Notes: a model not told the origin generated them from the sequence alone. Shown: positions 37,601 through 53,500, counted from the stretch's first letter. The stretch: DNA of 64,000 nt from Dendrobium chrysotoxum (GCA_019925795.1 CM034305.1:68064573-68128572), one strand, 5' to 3'. Numbers and translations: made by a program.

Positions 37601-40600
37601 TACCTGATAGCTTGCGCTACCGCACCAAGGTAGCCCTTGAAATATTCAACTCTCTTATCATCACTGAGAAATTCGTTGATTATTGCTGTTTCATTTTCTT
37701 CATCATCCATGCCTGCAAGTCAGTCCACAGACATTAAATGAGTAAGAAACACCAACAGTGAAGAATCTAAAACACCTAGATTATAGAGCATCACCATTCT
37801 CAGTTACGTAGATGGGCGGATTTTTATATTTCTGTGCGATGTAGTTAAGGACTTTCCTCAAGCCCCAAGGAACAATGTAAAGCCAATCTGACGCAGCCTG
37901 AAGTTAGAGAACCCAAGTTAAACTGATAAAAGAAGTTGGCAAGCACAAACAGTAAGTTTTCTTTACTTTCCATAGATACAATAACTCAGTGAACCTATCC
38001 AGAAAAATAAAAGCAATGTGTAAGAAATCTTACTCTTTCACCAATTAGGTCGCCACCTTGCCAGTTAACTATACATGAGAATTATGAAGTTGGATTAGAA
38101 CTTTATCAGCTTAGCTCAAAGCAAAAATAAAGGATAAAAGGTTATCACCATCACATTCAAGCATCAAGTCCAGCAAAATAAATTCAAATAGGCCAATTCG
38201 AAATAAAATTTTAAGTTAGGTTGGGAAACCTTCGTCATCATAATCTTGCATGCTATTTATGAATGGAAAATTATAGCGCAATATAATAGAAAATTTTGCC
38301 GGCGTTTTGTAAGAGGCTTTGATTCTAATGACATCTGTTATACTTAATACACGGTTACTACTACCAATAAGAATAATCTAGACACTTTAACAAGCGTATA
38401 AAAAGATACACTTAAGTATTTAATTTCAGTATTTTTTTTTGGAGGAAACTCTTAAACAGTTGTGATTTTGTGCACTTTATTTTTGAAATTTTAAGCATCC
38501 AAGTACTTTGGCTTTTATTAGAGATGCTACATCACTCATAAAAAGACATGGAGTTTATTGAAATAGTTACCTATCCTCTCCAATTCCTGTACTTCGTAAA
38601 AAGGTCCCTCTGTTGCACCAGTCGCATGAGCAATTAATCTTGAAGTGTAATGATTGAGCCCTACAAAATCAATTGCATTTCGTAGTAATTTTTTCTCTCT
38701 CTGAGAGAACTGTGGAAGGTGATCTCCAAGCCTTTCTCGCATAACTGCAGGGTAGTCTCCATAAAATATGGGATCCAGAAACCTTGCAAATACATAACAT
38801 AATGATTTATAACCTCACGGCTCTGGAGTAATGTAGAAATAAATATAAATTCTCTCCAAAAGGACAACGTAGAAAAAAAAGCATGAAATGTTAAATTTTG
38901 TTTTCTAAAAGAAGAGCCTTCAATGGTTAGACATAACATATATGCTTCATTAAAAAGCAAAATCTATGCAGGGCTGTATTGAAAAAAATAACAAGGTTTA
39001 TCTCAGAAGCACAAACACCTAAAACAAAAGAACATACAACCTTATAAATTTCTTGGAGTTTTCAAAATCATCTCACACTAAACAAGCAGTTAAAATTAAC
39101 AATGCAAATAATGCCATCAAAAGCAGCACAAAAAATAACACGGTCAAAACTTGAAAGTGAATATATGTAATTTTTTTGCAAAAAATAAGCATACAAACAT
39201 TATGCTTTTTATGAAGTATAGATCCTAATAAAGTCTTTCAGCTTAGTTTAAGAGTTTAACCTAAATCCTAACCTAACACATCTAAAAAGAGCGAAAATTG
39301 ATTTGCAGCAGGGGAACCCAGGGGCCTGCAAGAAGTGGAGGATGGCGTCCAAGGAGATAAAGAATCAATAAGGGTTGATCCTTCGGCCCAAAATACTTTC
39401 AAACTCGAGGAAAGAAGCTGAGAGGTTGGTCGTTAGTTCAAGAGTGTTAGGCCATTGAACTTCCAAGGAGTGGTAGTTGATTTCCCTATGGAGATGAGAG
39501 AAAGATATATATAGACAGTATGTGTATATGATTTGACTATGTAGTTCACATCCATGATGTAGAAAAAGGATGTGCTTTGAATATGCTCATCTTGGACCTT
39601 CAATAGATGATGCGGTTTTAGAGGCTAGATGGAAAAGTCCTGGCGAGTAGACTCACAGCCCATTGGCAACCAAGAAATGCCAAGGCCTACTGATTACGGA
39701 GTCAATAGTTGGATGAGCAATGGAAGCAGGCCGGCCTAAACACGGTATCTGCAGAAAGTTGAAATGTGTTGTTGACAAGATTCAACAAGATCTAACAAAT
39801 GCATTAGAAGGAAGATAGACGCTTCTAGAGTTGGCCACTATGGAATAAGTTGGTTGGCAGGGAAGTTGAGAAAGGACTCAATGAGGAAGTTAGTGAAGGC
39901 TGCTCTGGAATGCCAAACGAAAGATGATGTATTGACTGGAATGATGGGACACGGACAGGAGACTATAGATGTTGGTCCGGCAAGTCAATGGGGAATCATA
40001 GAAGCTTCGTTATAAGGTTCCTACTGAAATGTGCCAAGGAATACAATTGGAATAAGTGAGACGATCAACAGATGACCGGAAAGAATCTTTATGAAGGCGG
40101 ATTGAATATCATCAAAGGGAGACAACAGTGGGAATTGCCAGGGAAAAATCACACCAACTAATAGACTCAACATCCCCGTTAGTCCTCACAAATCCTCGCA
40201 GCTGGAGGATAACTCATTGTGGCATAAGAAGGTGTCAATAAAAGAGCTAATGGTCTAAACATACTGCCATAATCTAGAAAGTATGATTCTTATCAGAGAC
40301 GACACTGAAGATATAGGTTGTTAGCTCGAGGGCTATGGACAACAACTAAATAGATGGTGGTTGAAAGGTAAATGTTTTGAAAGAAAGAACACAAATGTTC
40401 GGAAGGACTCGATCATAAACCAAATCACCAATTTAAGGCACATTGACCCAGGTGACCAGTAGATTGATGGCAGTTTCTTCTGAGAGCTTTAATCTTGACA
40501 ACTACTTACCACAGGAGTGATCTTGATTAGGTGCAGAAAATTAAGTGGCATACTTTCTCCTCATTTCAAACTCTATAAATATAGATATTCAAAATGATGA

Positions 40601-43600
40601 TCGTGCCAACGTTTCAACAAACCTTTGAATTCTCCAAGGAAGCACCTCCAATTCATTGGCTTCTCAAGAGATGGCAAGAAAGAAGAGCAACACTATGTGC
40701 TCTTTGTTAAAGAAGAAGTTTATGATGGAGGCAGAAAAAATAGCAGAGAGATGAAATATCTGACAAAGATTGCGAAAGTAGTCCTGGAAATCCTGAATTT
40801 CAAGTTGAAAACAAGTCATACAGTTCTGGAGTAATTTTCCCAACTCTTGCCTCCTATTCATAAGAATTTGTGAATTCTTCAGTCTATTTTGGTTGCCAGC
40901 GAACTAAGTTACGAATTGTGGCTTGAAGTCAGCATATGAATAAATACTTCCTAGTAGAAGACATTAAAACCACTTCAGTGGCACCTTTTTAAGGTTGGTA
41001 AAAAGTAGTCAGCATTTAAGTGCGTCACTAATGCTACTAAGGGAAATCACCAACACTAAATGGGCAAAATAGTCATTCACATCCAACTGCCTTTGGTAAA
41101 AATCAAGATGAGAAATTTTGAACTTGGGAGGAAGCTAACCCCTATATTTTCATAGAAAATGCATTGGTGAGCTAAGATCAGTGCTTCATGAAACAATGAG
41201 CAAGTGTTTTAGCAATACACTTTTTGGAGATAGGTTTCGTCATCAGCTTGAGTGGATATGATGACTCTAAGGCTAAGTTGGTGATGATGAATTAGAGTAA
41301 GTATAACCTGCCCTCAAGAAGACTAAACACAAGGAGCAGCTTGTGAGAATGCTCGAGGATCCCTTAGATCATCTTTGTCAAGCATTCTTCCATTTTTTGA
41401 GTAGCTTGTAAGTTACATAATCATATTATTCAACTTTTCAAAATTTATCTTTTATGTTCAGGCATTCAATGTTTCGGGCTTGAAGAGAGAAAGAAGATAT
41501 AGAAAGAGAGATTGAAAAGAGAAGCCGGGATCTCCTTAGTTTCATGTAAAAAAAAGTACAAACTTAACATGATATGACTATATTTTAAGCTCATCCTTTG
41601 ACCCTAGTTTATAAGTTCGGCTCTAGATTTACGCCATACACATACAACACAACCAGCAACATTCGCCATGAAACAAACTTGGGTTGTAAATCACTATGAT
41701 ACACAGACACAAATACGACGACACGGACATGAGACATGCCAATTGTTAAAAATATAGGACACACATATGAGTTTGACACGACATTATAATTTTTATATCT
41801 TAAAATAGTTTATAGAAAATGAGTAATCAGGATATTAAAAATTTTGAAAAATAATAAATCATTTAATTAGGATTTGTGCTTAAAATTATTAATATTAAGA
41901 TGTCGAGAGTCGGGTGTCGATGGCGTGTTTAAAGCATCGAGAGGGGAGACAACAATGCTATCAAGAGTGAGACATCGAGCGTCGATGTCGAGACAATGTA
42001 GTCGTCAATGTTGAGATGATGTTCGACAAAGAAGAGATGTTGATATACGCGAGGGCGTGATTGTGGGGATAGAAATTGCTGGAGTCAAACTTTAATTTTT
42101 AGATATTTTTGGAACATTGATGTTGTGATGGTGTTGGACGTCGATATTGCAATGGCATTAGACGTTGTGAAATCTAGGATGTGATCTATTAGAGAGAAAT
42201 GAAAATGGTATGTATGGAAAATGGAATATTGAGTGCGGATGATTAATTTGGGACTATTGAGAGAAAATAAGAAATTTAGTTTTAATTTTTAAAAAATAAA
42301 AATTGATATAAGAAATTATAATAAAAAATTTCATAAAATATTTAAGACACATGTCCAAATTATTTTTAATATTTTTTAATCATACACGTCTTCGGCGTGT
42401 CGAACACGTGTCGTGTCCGATACGTGTTAGACACTACATACCTCATTGAGGAGAAGTGTCCATGCATCATAGGTAAATTATTTCCTTGAAATTATATTTT
42501 ATGATATTAAGAACTAATATCAAAAGCTAATTGCAATTTTTCAGACAAAAAGATGACAAACTTTATAAATATAAATGCTAGAGTACATGTATAACAATGC
42601 AAACTTACTCCTTGCAAACAGTTCTTTTCCACCTGTTGCTGAACTCATGTATGAGTCTTTTGTGAGCCAAGATGTTTTAGTGATATAATGACGTCACTAA
42701 TCTGCATTCTTTTATTTATTTTATAGAGAAAACTGCATTTGCCTAGTATCAGGTCAAATTGTCATCCAATCACAAAACAACTTATACAAGTTTCAGGTGG
42801 CAAACCAATCAGCGAGAATGAAAATATTCCACAACACAATTTGCATCCACAATTCCATGTGCAAAGAAAATATTCAGCAGGAACAAAGAAAGTGAAAGGA
42901 AATGAGATGTACCACCCAAGCTGAAAATCCAGCCTCCTTTCTACGGCAAACTTATCTTGCTCTTTATCAGAAAAAGCCTCTGCCCATTCACAGTCAACTA
43001 CCAACCCAATTTCCCCACCTTGTGTAGCCTAAATGGAAAAATTATTATTTAGCCTCTTTACTGTGCCATATATAAATTGTAGTACAAAGATGATGATGAT
43101 GATGACTATCATATCCGATAATGAAATTTATAAAAACTAATTCTTCATGGATTGAAGTTTCGCAAGAAAATTTTACTATGCATGCAAGTGATCAGAAAAA
43201 TTTCCATTTTCATATGTACATAGGAAAATTTAAAGCCATTGCAAGACATTAACAACCTCAACATCTTTAATTGTAGAAGAAAATGATAACATAAGTGACC
43301 ATGCCATTATAAAAGAAAGACATCAAAATCTCATTGGAATATCATATCAAAAGAAATCTTAATTAGCTATAGCATACCTTAAATTTCTTCCTATAGACAT
43401 CAACAGCAGCTGCATGGGCCAAAATCTGGTAATGAGCAGCTAAATAGGGTTCTTTGTACGGGTTATCATGTCTTCCAGGAGCAAATATACCAATGGAATA
43501 ACCATTAATAGCCGTTTGAAGAGGTTCATTGATCGTCATCCAATGCTTAACTCTGTCACCAAACCTCGCGAAACAGACTTCTGCATACAATGCAAAATAT

Positions 43601-46600
43601 TCACTGGCCATTCAACCAGATAATTAGGTTAGAATGAAGAATAGCGATCATAAAAGTTTAATAAATTGTATTAAACCACTCCAAACTTCATAAGTATTTC
43701 CAACTTAACAAAGTTGATACAATATCATTTTCCATTAATCACATCCAGCTATTGTGTTGCGCAGGAGTTGCAATTTTTAATCAGAATTCTATGAATATTT
43801 TATGAATTCTTATAATTGCACTGCATATACTCCTTATATTTTCCGCTTAAAAAATTATTATAAAAGAGAGTATGTTATGAACAATGGTGCTTTTGTTATT
43901 TCGTTCATCGGATGTCAAATAACCGAAGGTAGGTGAATGGTGGGGAAATAATGCAGAGCTCAAGGTTCACAGTCTTCATCAGAAATGCAAGATCGTGTGT
44001 TTCATCTTTTTTTTTTAAGAAAAGTTTGTCTAAGACTGTCAACAGAAACTAGAAGAAAAGGCTTGTACAAATTACCATTTTATAGGAAATTGTCAAAACA
44101 TACTACAAAATGCTCAAAACAGTAAGGTACATTTGATGCATTATACCTTATGATGGACATAATCATAAAATATAATGAAAGACACTCGTCTATGTTTGGT
44201 TTCTAGGATTCAAATTAAAAGTATGCTCCCATGAGTGTACCTTATGATCATCGTATCTTAAGGTGCAACAAACATTCATGGTTCAATCATTCAATGCAAA
44301 GTACATTACAAGTGAACCCACCTTAGGATCTTGTTGGTTCCAAATAAAAAAAACTTAGAATATTCTAAGATTTTGTTGATTAGTTCATAATCCACAAAAG
44401 AATAGTTCTATTTATAATAAGAGGTCGAGCCTATTTATGAGCTCGAACTCTTACTATAAATAGGAATATTCTATTGTAAATAGGAGATTATTGATGAATA
44501 AAACAGAGGCACTCCATAGAAGTAAAGGGTATTCAAGCATCTTTCTGGATGACCTCCAGTACAAACGTCGAGTCTCTTGCATGGTTCACTAAGAACCCTA
44601 GTCAAATCATTCTATACGTGTTGATCACATAGAGATATTATCTTCCTTTTCACAAAAACTTAAGCTAACATATTGCATAATGGAATTTCATGTATTGTTG
44701 CCTCAATAGTGCATGTGTTGTGTATACCTGGGGACTATTGCATCACATATGGTTCCCTTCTATATAAGAATGGTCATGATGATCAAGAGGGGGGGGGGGG
44801 GGGGGGGAGAGAGGGAGAGAATGAGGATCGAGCCTTTGGCTTGAGATAATTCCCAAATTGAGTGAAGAAGATGAAGTGATGATGAAGTTGGTGGCCTATT
44901 CCAGAAGTAGAGCTGGTAGGCCTCAAGAGAGCAGTGCTTCCCCTATAGAAAGAGAGGGAGGAGACAAAGACATTTGAAGATGAAAGATTTATGTTGTTCA
45001 ACATTATATCCTATATCCAAATTGAAATAAGAGAGCTGAATCTACCATAAAATGGAAAATGCATAGAGTACAAGGTCCACCCTGCCGCAGTGAGAGGAGC
45101 TTTGTGGGTGAGGGATGAAGAAGAGGGGAGGAAAGGGAAGGGTCAAAGAAGAGAGAAGGGAGACTCTTTTACATGACTTTAGCCTCAATGGGGAAGTATT
45201 CCTACACATCATCGATGATAGGCTTTTATAAGGAGGTCGACTTCTGCTTGGCTACTCCAAAGAGCCATCATAATCACCTAAAAGCGATCTCAGAGGTATG
45301 GGACATTGCTGCTACTAACATGGGACCATCTGATCTAGAGACATGGTGGTTTTGTGCAAAGAACATGTAGTGCTTCCTTATTAAGTCTAGGAAGAACATG
45401 CTTTGACATAATCGTTAATAAGTAGTGTGGTGTCATGATGCATAATGGAGTTGTCCTAGGTCAACTAGCCAATCGGCATGAAGTTATCAAGTCTTGTTGA
45501 TTGGGGAGCCAACGATCAAATGAGTAGCGAATTATGGTCAATTAAAGCCGTTCGGCGAAGAGCTAGGGGGAGAAGCTAGCTTTGGAGCAAATGTGTGTTG
45601 TTGGAGATGACAGTCGGAAGGTGAGACATTGCAAGACTTGGTTGACATAGTAGAAGCTAGTCGTGGAGATGCTGTAGACTGAATCAATGAGGGAGTTGTC
45701 AAGTCACTTTTGGATCTCGACCAAGAGAATTGCATGATGGATGGAATGTTGGGAAGTTAGAAACCATAGACGATAAACGAGTAGACCAACAAGGTGTTAG
45801 AGAAGCCTTAGCTAACGATGTCAGTTAGGACCAACCTAAAGACGTCAATCATCATGTGAGCAACAAAAACATAATGGACACTGACTAGATGTTGTTGAAC
45901 AATGACATTGACAAGAGGTTTTAGAAAGTAATGCAATCAATTGGTAGAACCAATGGTACAGGCAAGCTTCTCGAATTCGAGCAACTGAAGGGAGAGCTTT
46001 GGATAGCGACGAGAAAGGTATCAACAAAGAAGTCGTCGAATGAACGAGTTAGCAAGGTTCGATCACATTGGGAAAAACCTGGTTGAAGCCATTGGCTATG
46101 AAGGCGACAAGTGACAACTTGAAATGACAACTAAGAATTAGAATTTCAGGGAAAAGAACTTCAACGTATGGCTTATATTCAATAGGAGTTGGTCTTGAGC
46201 TAAGTCGTTGGGTCCAACCAATCTATGGTAGACTGTGCAATTTCCTTTGGAGGCTCTGATCTCCATAGTTGCTCATCACATGTATGATCATGATTGGGTA
46301 GAAAAACTAAGCATTACTACCCCCCTCACATAACCTCATCTCACATGTTTACCTAGTTAGAATTACATCCCATCAAACTCAAGCACATTGCCTTGCTTCC
46401 TCCATGCAACAAAATATCACACAACCTTCCTTTTAGTCGCTTTGCCTACGACTAGGCTACACTAGATTCCATATTCGCATGCTTATTTTACAGGTCAAGC
46501 AATGATCCTCCTTCAAACCAAATCCCTTCTAAATTCACCACGAAGACAATAAATTCTTTTCCAACAAAAGGAAGACAAAAAGAGAGTGGTCTTACTGCCT

Positions 46601-47518
46601 TCAAGGAGCCATTCACCTCACCTTCCATTGGTCCTCTTGGTTGCCACACTTCAGGGGAACTAAAGCATGCTTGGTTCCATGTTTCTTCACCCTATACAAA
46701 CTATGGTGACTTGCCCATTCAACTATAATTTATTTCCACCAAGTTCAAGCCGAATAAAATTTCACATCCAAAAAAAGTGTAAACATCCATTCCCTCATTT
46801 GGTGGCTTATTGGTTTTATTTTTGATGCTATTGATATATTCTCTATTGAAAATATTAACCTTTGTTGTATGCTACAAGGCTTTTTCATTTAATTCATTAG
46901 GTTTACCATCAAGATTATGTTACGAGACTTTTCCATTTTATTCATTGGGTTTAATGTTCTCCACTTCATTCCCGATAGATTTAGAAATTTTCAAACTATT
47001 TGAGTTTTATATAAACAAAAATATACTTTTTTTTTTAATTTTGCTACTCATGCAGTTTTTGTGGCTTGCATGATATTGATTATTGAGGTTTTAACTCACG
47101 TGATTCTTCATATAGGTTTCACATCCTTCTCCTTGAAAGTATTCCTAGAGCATTTGTTCAAAATGTATTTTTTTGAGCAATGATGTGGTTAATCTATTTG
47201 GATACTTAAAACCATGCAAATCTTTGTTGCCCATCATACTTGATTGGGAACAATGTCATTCTATTCTTTTATTTAATGCTCAATTCGGCATCCTGGTCAC
47301 TTAAGAATAACCTACATATATAATTAATTAATAGGCTTAGCTAGTAAAGCTTTTAAACTAGAAATCAATCATTATTAATTCCGGCTCACATTTCAAGTCA
47401 AAATCAAAATCTAGAGGCCAGTTCACTAGTCTAGATAGCACCCCTAGCCATCATCTCACAAGCTAAAATCATTGATTGAGAAAACTCACTGGCACAAGTA
47501 TTCCCTCTACATATAGCT

Positions 47519-47582
<64 letters not shown>

Positions 47583-50500
47583 CCCTCAAAAGTGCTCCCT
47601 CTCTGAGCTCTAGTTTTTGAAAGAGATATATACAAAGTTTAGATATGTAAGTGAAGCTAGAAAACTCAACCAACTTTAAATGTTTAATATGTGTAGCTTA
47701 CACTACTTTCTCCGATAGCCATCCGCCCACAAATTCATGAAGCGTGTACGGAAGGTCCCAGTGATACAATGTTACATAAGGCTGAATACCTACAATTGAT
47801 AGGTATAAACATAAGCCTTTATGGATAAATGTTTAATTACAGTAAACATGATTACTAACCTTTCTTTAGCAAATAATCTATGAGATGATTGTAGTAGACA
47901 ATTCCTTTCTCATTGACTTTATTTCCAAATCCATCTGCAAGAGTATGAAAAATCTTATAAATAGTTATTCAGTAAAAATAAAAGAAAGAAAAAAAATAGC
48001 TAAATTCTACTAATCTTATAGTGATGGTGATGTTGTGAGTGTATTGGTTGAGATGGTTTAAAGTTTAGACGAGCAACTTAGAGAAAAAAAACTTGTGAGG
48101 AGGTTCATCACCTTTCAAACAATTTACAAATATAAGCACTAATGTTTATACAATTTTCCATGGATTAATTCACCTCCCTCGAACATTAAAGATGATCAAC
48201 CATGAAATAGTAGAAAACAAGAGGTATGGTGATTCGAAGAAGCTTCGAGCTTTTGGAACAATTTGTGCAATAACAAGCACGCCAATGGCAACAGAATCCA
48301 TGAGTGTCGTACCTTATTAGCATCATGTCCAAAGGAGGTTATCAAATCGAACCCTTAGCGGTCGGACGAATAGCTCATGGACTCTATTTCCATTGATGCG
48401 CCCAAGAACCCATTGCATCAACCTTACATGCTTAAAGTTCATGCAATAAGAAATTCAATTTGGTCCAACCACTTCTAGCCATTAAAACCCCAATATGAAT
48501 GGTCCAATGCCCACAAGTTCAATGGGAGGCTCACAATATTGAATTTACATCATTCTAAACCTTTAAAATTCAAACTAAGTTGTTATTTGGTCCTTTTGGA
48601 TCATATCAAGATATGTTTTGTGTCAAAAATTATGTTTGACATGTATGTACACTTGGCTTGCATGTATGCATGCATGCTTGACATCTATGTACGTACATAT
48701 GGTTGTATGCATGCATGTATGTACACTTGACATCTATGCATGTGTGTGTTTGGCATATATTTATGCCTGACATGCATGTACGTATGCATGCATGCATGAT
48801 TGACATATATGTATGTTGTATGTATGTATGTATGTACACTTGACATGAATGTATGCATGTTGTTTCTATGTATGTATGCACATTTGACATGAATGTATGC
48901 ATGTACATACACTTGACATGAACATCTGTATGCATGCATGTAGGCTTGACATGTATGTATGTATGTATGAGGCCCAATCTAAGAGGGCTCAATTGCAAAA
49001 GAAGAATGATACAGATCCCCAACAAAACCTATAATGCAAGGCATTTGGCCTGATATTAAAACAAGCATATTATTTCTTTGACCAAATGCAACTTTCAAGA
49101 GGTAAAATATATCAAGAAATAAAACCAGACTTTTGTACTCCTTATGATGCAAACAAAATTAAGAAAAGCTGCATGAATGTCTGAAGTCAGGATGCTATCA
49201 CTATGCAGTATTATACATCAAGGGCAATCAAAAATGGTTTCTGAATCTATCTCAACAGTATAAAAGAACAATAATACAATAGTAATGTGCACCCCAGAGA
49301 AGATCTAATATTTGCAATAAAGAATATGCAAGAGAATGTACAATAAAATATAAATTTTAGATAAACAATAAAGAAAAGATGGGATACCAGGAAAAATACG
49401 AGACCACGAAATAGAAAACCGATAAGCTCCAAACCCCAACTTGGCTATGAGTTCTACATCTTCCTGTTTTGGATTCATTAGAAGCATAAAAATATTATCA
49501 CAATGACAATTGTTTCTTAGTGAAATGGATGCAGAAACTAGTCAACATACATCAAGGAATTGCATATAATAGGGTAACGTTGTGACTCAAACTGTAAAAG
49601 ACGACGTGGAAAGTCACAGAATAACTGAATAGGGCATAATAGGATGCACCATAAATGTTAATTTTTGCTTCTTTATTAGTTTCAAAGAGTAGTTTTGGTT
49701 TGTCTGGAATATTCAGAGAAGAAAACCGTATAATTTGGAACTACAATGTGTACGACATCACGGCTTCATGATCAGAAAGGGCACATTTCCAGATCAAGTC
49801 AATAATCTCTGTAAGCTAGCGACAACTTCTTTGCATTGAGTGGAACACAACATTACTTACATTATAAAACAAAGCCTTGATTTCCTTAACTGAGAAATAT
49901 TGATCAATGAAGTATAATTATGGAGAGCTCAGTTCACATCCAAAAGGAATCAAACCCCAGAGGCCTTTGACAAGCCTAGCAGTTTAAGTGGGCTAGGTGG
50001 ACGTGGGTGCATCCTTGCATAATTCGGATATAATCTAGCATCATAATCAACGAAATATCCCCAAATCCAAGCTAGATATTCATTGTATGCATCTTTTTCA
50101 ATTTAGTTTAATTAATTTGCGTACTTCATTCAAATATCCAACATGATATTAGCATGCATTGAAGCATAACTATGTCCTATACATGTTTGGCATGCATTTT
50201 GGAAGGTACATGCAACTACAATGCTTTGTAAAACACAAATATCAAAATAAAAGTAAAATATGAAATGTCAATTGTTTCCCAATGTACATCTAAACGCATA
50301 TTCTGCATTTCATAACCAATCAAGTTCCCTTATGTAAAACCATCAAACAAAACTTGTCATCTTTTCGACCTTGGGCGCACTCATGTGATGCAACTAAAGT
50401 CATGGATTAAAGTCAGCCAATCTAAATATAGTGGTAAGGTTGAAAATGCAACCTCTTCCTAAACCCTTCAATGGTCGTAGCATCATGCATTGGGCTACAC

Positions 50501-53500
50501 CCATTACATAGAACATAAAAGTCCACAAACACGCTGAAATTTCTTCAACTTTTCCCAAAATTATACTTCAAAGTTGCATGTGCCAAACCAAACACCTACA
50601 ACATGGCAGAAAATTAGGCATGGTAGAGCAAGCGTGCCAAGCTTCATAAAGCAGAGAGGGTTGTGCTTGATATGTATCAGTGGCCTAGCCTTTGAGGCTT
50701 ATATTAAGTCGGCGACAGAGAGTTATCAATCCAAAGTTTTGCACATAATGAACTTGTTGATGACAAAATTTCTTGGGCCCAATCTCAGGCTTTTTATGAA
50801 CTCCATGATAACTGATTATGTCTGGTGCTTTGTACTTTGTCAGACTTATAGAAGAAGAGATGCACATTCGGCCTTTGCTTTATGCTTGATAGACTTACTA
50901 AATAGAAAATGAAATTTTGATCGTTTCGGCTTAGTGCCTTCTTAAATATTGGACCATCCTTTTAGCATTATATTGACCTTTTGACCAATTCAGAAGTACT
51001 ATTTTGATCTGGGCTACTTGAATTCATCAAATCGAATAAACTTGAAACTTAACAACTCTTGTCAACGAACTGACAAAATGGAAGCTTTCTTGCTACGACT
51101 TTCTTATGGCTTGTTGAGTAAAGAAAGTTACTAGCAACTCAGCCATATTTGAGCTAATTGAGTTCTAACTTATACACCACTTGAGCCCTAGAGTTAAGTT
51201 ATAAGAGATTGTACTTTTTCGAACTAAATTATTAAAGTTTGTAGACATAAAACCCTTCTTCTTGGCTTTTGAGGATTTGGGATTTGCATATGTAAAAGTT
51301 AAATGGTTTGACTGCATGCATGCTTTACCAAATGAGGCTTGTCTCCAAATAAACTCTACCTTAATTCATCGACCAATTGAGAAAAATCTTCCATATCTGA
51401 GTTGCTCCGACTCATCAAATTAGGTAGGCATTGAACTTGACGGCTTATGTCATCGAGGTGGTGAAATTGGGGTTTTTATGATGCGGCCTTTCTTATAGCC
51501 TGTTAAGTGAGAAAAGTTATCAGTGACTAGGTCATATTTGGACTTGTTGAGGCCGACTTTATATACCAACTCAAGCCCTACACTTGAGCTATGCAAGCCT
51601 ACGCTTCTCAAGTTTGATTCATTAAGATTGTCACACATGAAAAACTTCAGGACCTTCAAAATTTTGGTGAGCTTAGGAGAAGACCTTTGCTCCATACTTG
51701 CATGATTAGGTAAATTGTAGTCTAATTAATTTTAAATATTTATTTGAAGATCTCAACACAATGCGCGATGTCAAGTGAAATAAATATGTTAAATGCCCCT
51801 TGTATCACGGGGAAAATTTCGATGATCTTCAAAGTTTAAAATTCAAAATGCCCATCTTATAGAGGGAATTTCAGCAAACCTTTACTAAAAACTTCTAAAA
51901 TTGTCCCATCTTACAGGGGATTTTTTTCACGATAATCTAAAAACAAACTCTTACTTTGCAAGAGTTTCAAGAAAATTTAAGCATACAAGCTGATATACAA
52001 AAATAAAACATTTTATGTTTGGCAAGGGAATTTGATGTACAATATTTTTCAACTTTCTTTTCATGTAAAGTTCTTTTTACATGTCTTAATGATTCAATTT
52101 CTTCATTATAGCTTTTCATATCTAGAGCATTTGTGCTTGAAATATGATGACCTGATTTTTTTCATTTGGGGTTTTCTATGAATTACACAAGTTTGAACCT
52201 CTTTACTATGTTTCTTGCAGCCACAGGTATAATTTTTCTAAACATATATCCATAAATTTATTATTAATTGATGTAAAGCTATGATGCACGGATACGGACA
52301 CGATGATACGGACACGATAAGATACAGACATGGGACACGTCAATTATTAAAAATATAAAATATAGGACAAGGATACAGGTTGAACAAGGTATTATAATAT
52401 TTATATCTTAGAAATAGTGTATAGAAATTGAGTAAGAAGAATATTAAGAATAATTGAGAAATAATAAATCTTTTAACTAGGATTTGTGCTTAAAATGATT
52501 AATATTAGAATGCCGAGAGTTGGGCGTCGATGTCGTGTTTCAAGCATCGAGAGAGGAGATGCCAATGTTATCAAGAGTTGGGCATCAAGCATTAATGTCG
52601 AGACAGCATCGGTCGTCTATGTTGAGATGATGTCGATCAAAGATGAGACGTCGAGATGACGCGCGGGAGTGATTGTGGGGGTAGAAATTGCTAGCGTCAA
52701 ACTTTGATTTTCAAGTGGTTTTGAAACATTGATGTTGTGATGGCGTTGGACGTCAATGTTACGATGACATTGTGCGTTGTTGTGAAACCCTAGCTGCGAT
52801 CTACAGATAGAAATGAAAATGATATGTTCGGGGAATGGGGTATTGAGTGCAGGACATTAATTTGGGGTTGTTGAGAGGAAATAAAAAATTAAGTTTTTAT
52901 TTTTAATAAATAAAAACTTAAAAGATGAGAAATTATATTAAAACAATGTCATAAAATATTTAAGACATGCGTGTCGGACCCACGTGTCCAATTTATTTTT
53001 AATATTTTTTTTAATCAGACACTTCTTAGGTGTGCCGGAAGTGTGTCGTGTCTGATACGTGTCGGACACTGCATACCTCATATAGGAGAAGTGTTGGTGC
53101 ATCATAGATGTAAAGTAAATGTAGAAAAATGGCTTTATCTATTTGCTTTCACCATTCCATGTACATATAAGAAGTATTATAATGCAAGAAATATAAATTG
53201 CTCGGTGGTGTTTTAGTTTTAGACAAAAATACAGAATGTTTGATTTCATTTTATTTTGTTGGTGACATGGTGTTAATAGACAGATCAAGGGCATTTAGTT
53301 AGAAGTATATTAATGTAGCACATACTTGTTTGATGTCAAAAAAAAAATTTTGAGTTGCAGAAACAATTAATGAATTTTGAGTCAACTATAGAATGATTTT
53401 GAGTTGATAAAAATCAATGGATTTCCAGTAGAGTCAATTAGACTCAAAATGCATTTGGAGTTTGAGTCAAGTATGAATCAAAACAAATTTTGAGTTACAC

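Larger units (their letters stand above)
25884..37603. other. Beta-glucosidase intron 12, 11.7 kb
   Basis: The last intron of the gene. Reading along +, it holds a small MITE (25964-26097), a 5'-truncated RTE LINE (about 26850-29263) split by a solo LTR, an L1 LINE on the minus strand (about 29298-37056) split by the 4.75 kb LTR-like element C, and about 550 bp of ordinary AT-rich intron near the exon 12 donor. Transposons make up roughly 85-90% of it. Confidence 0.8.
38783..42912. other. Beta-glucosidase intron 8 (4.1 kb)
   Basis: It holds a repeat at about 39400-40600 and a MITE at 41694-42472. The rest (38783-39400, 40600-41693, 42473-42912) is AT-rich with no recognised gene. Confidence 0.6.
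43604..47701. other. Beta-glucosidase intron 6 (4.1 kb)
   Basis: It contains a probable copia-type solo LTR (44332-44670), a poly-G run (about 44790-44807), a diverged repeat (45450-46315) and a TC/TA microsatellite (47524-47582). The stretch 46320-47300 is unassigned; no gene was recognised. Confidence 0.55.

Noticed and set aside
48630..49025. His/Cys/Tyr-rich 131-aa minus-strand frame
   Set aside because: It is produced by the ATGT/GCATG minisatellite inside a beta-glucosidase intron; three frames give similar low-complexity peptides.
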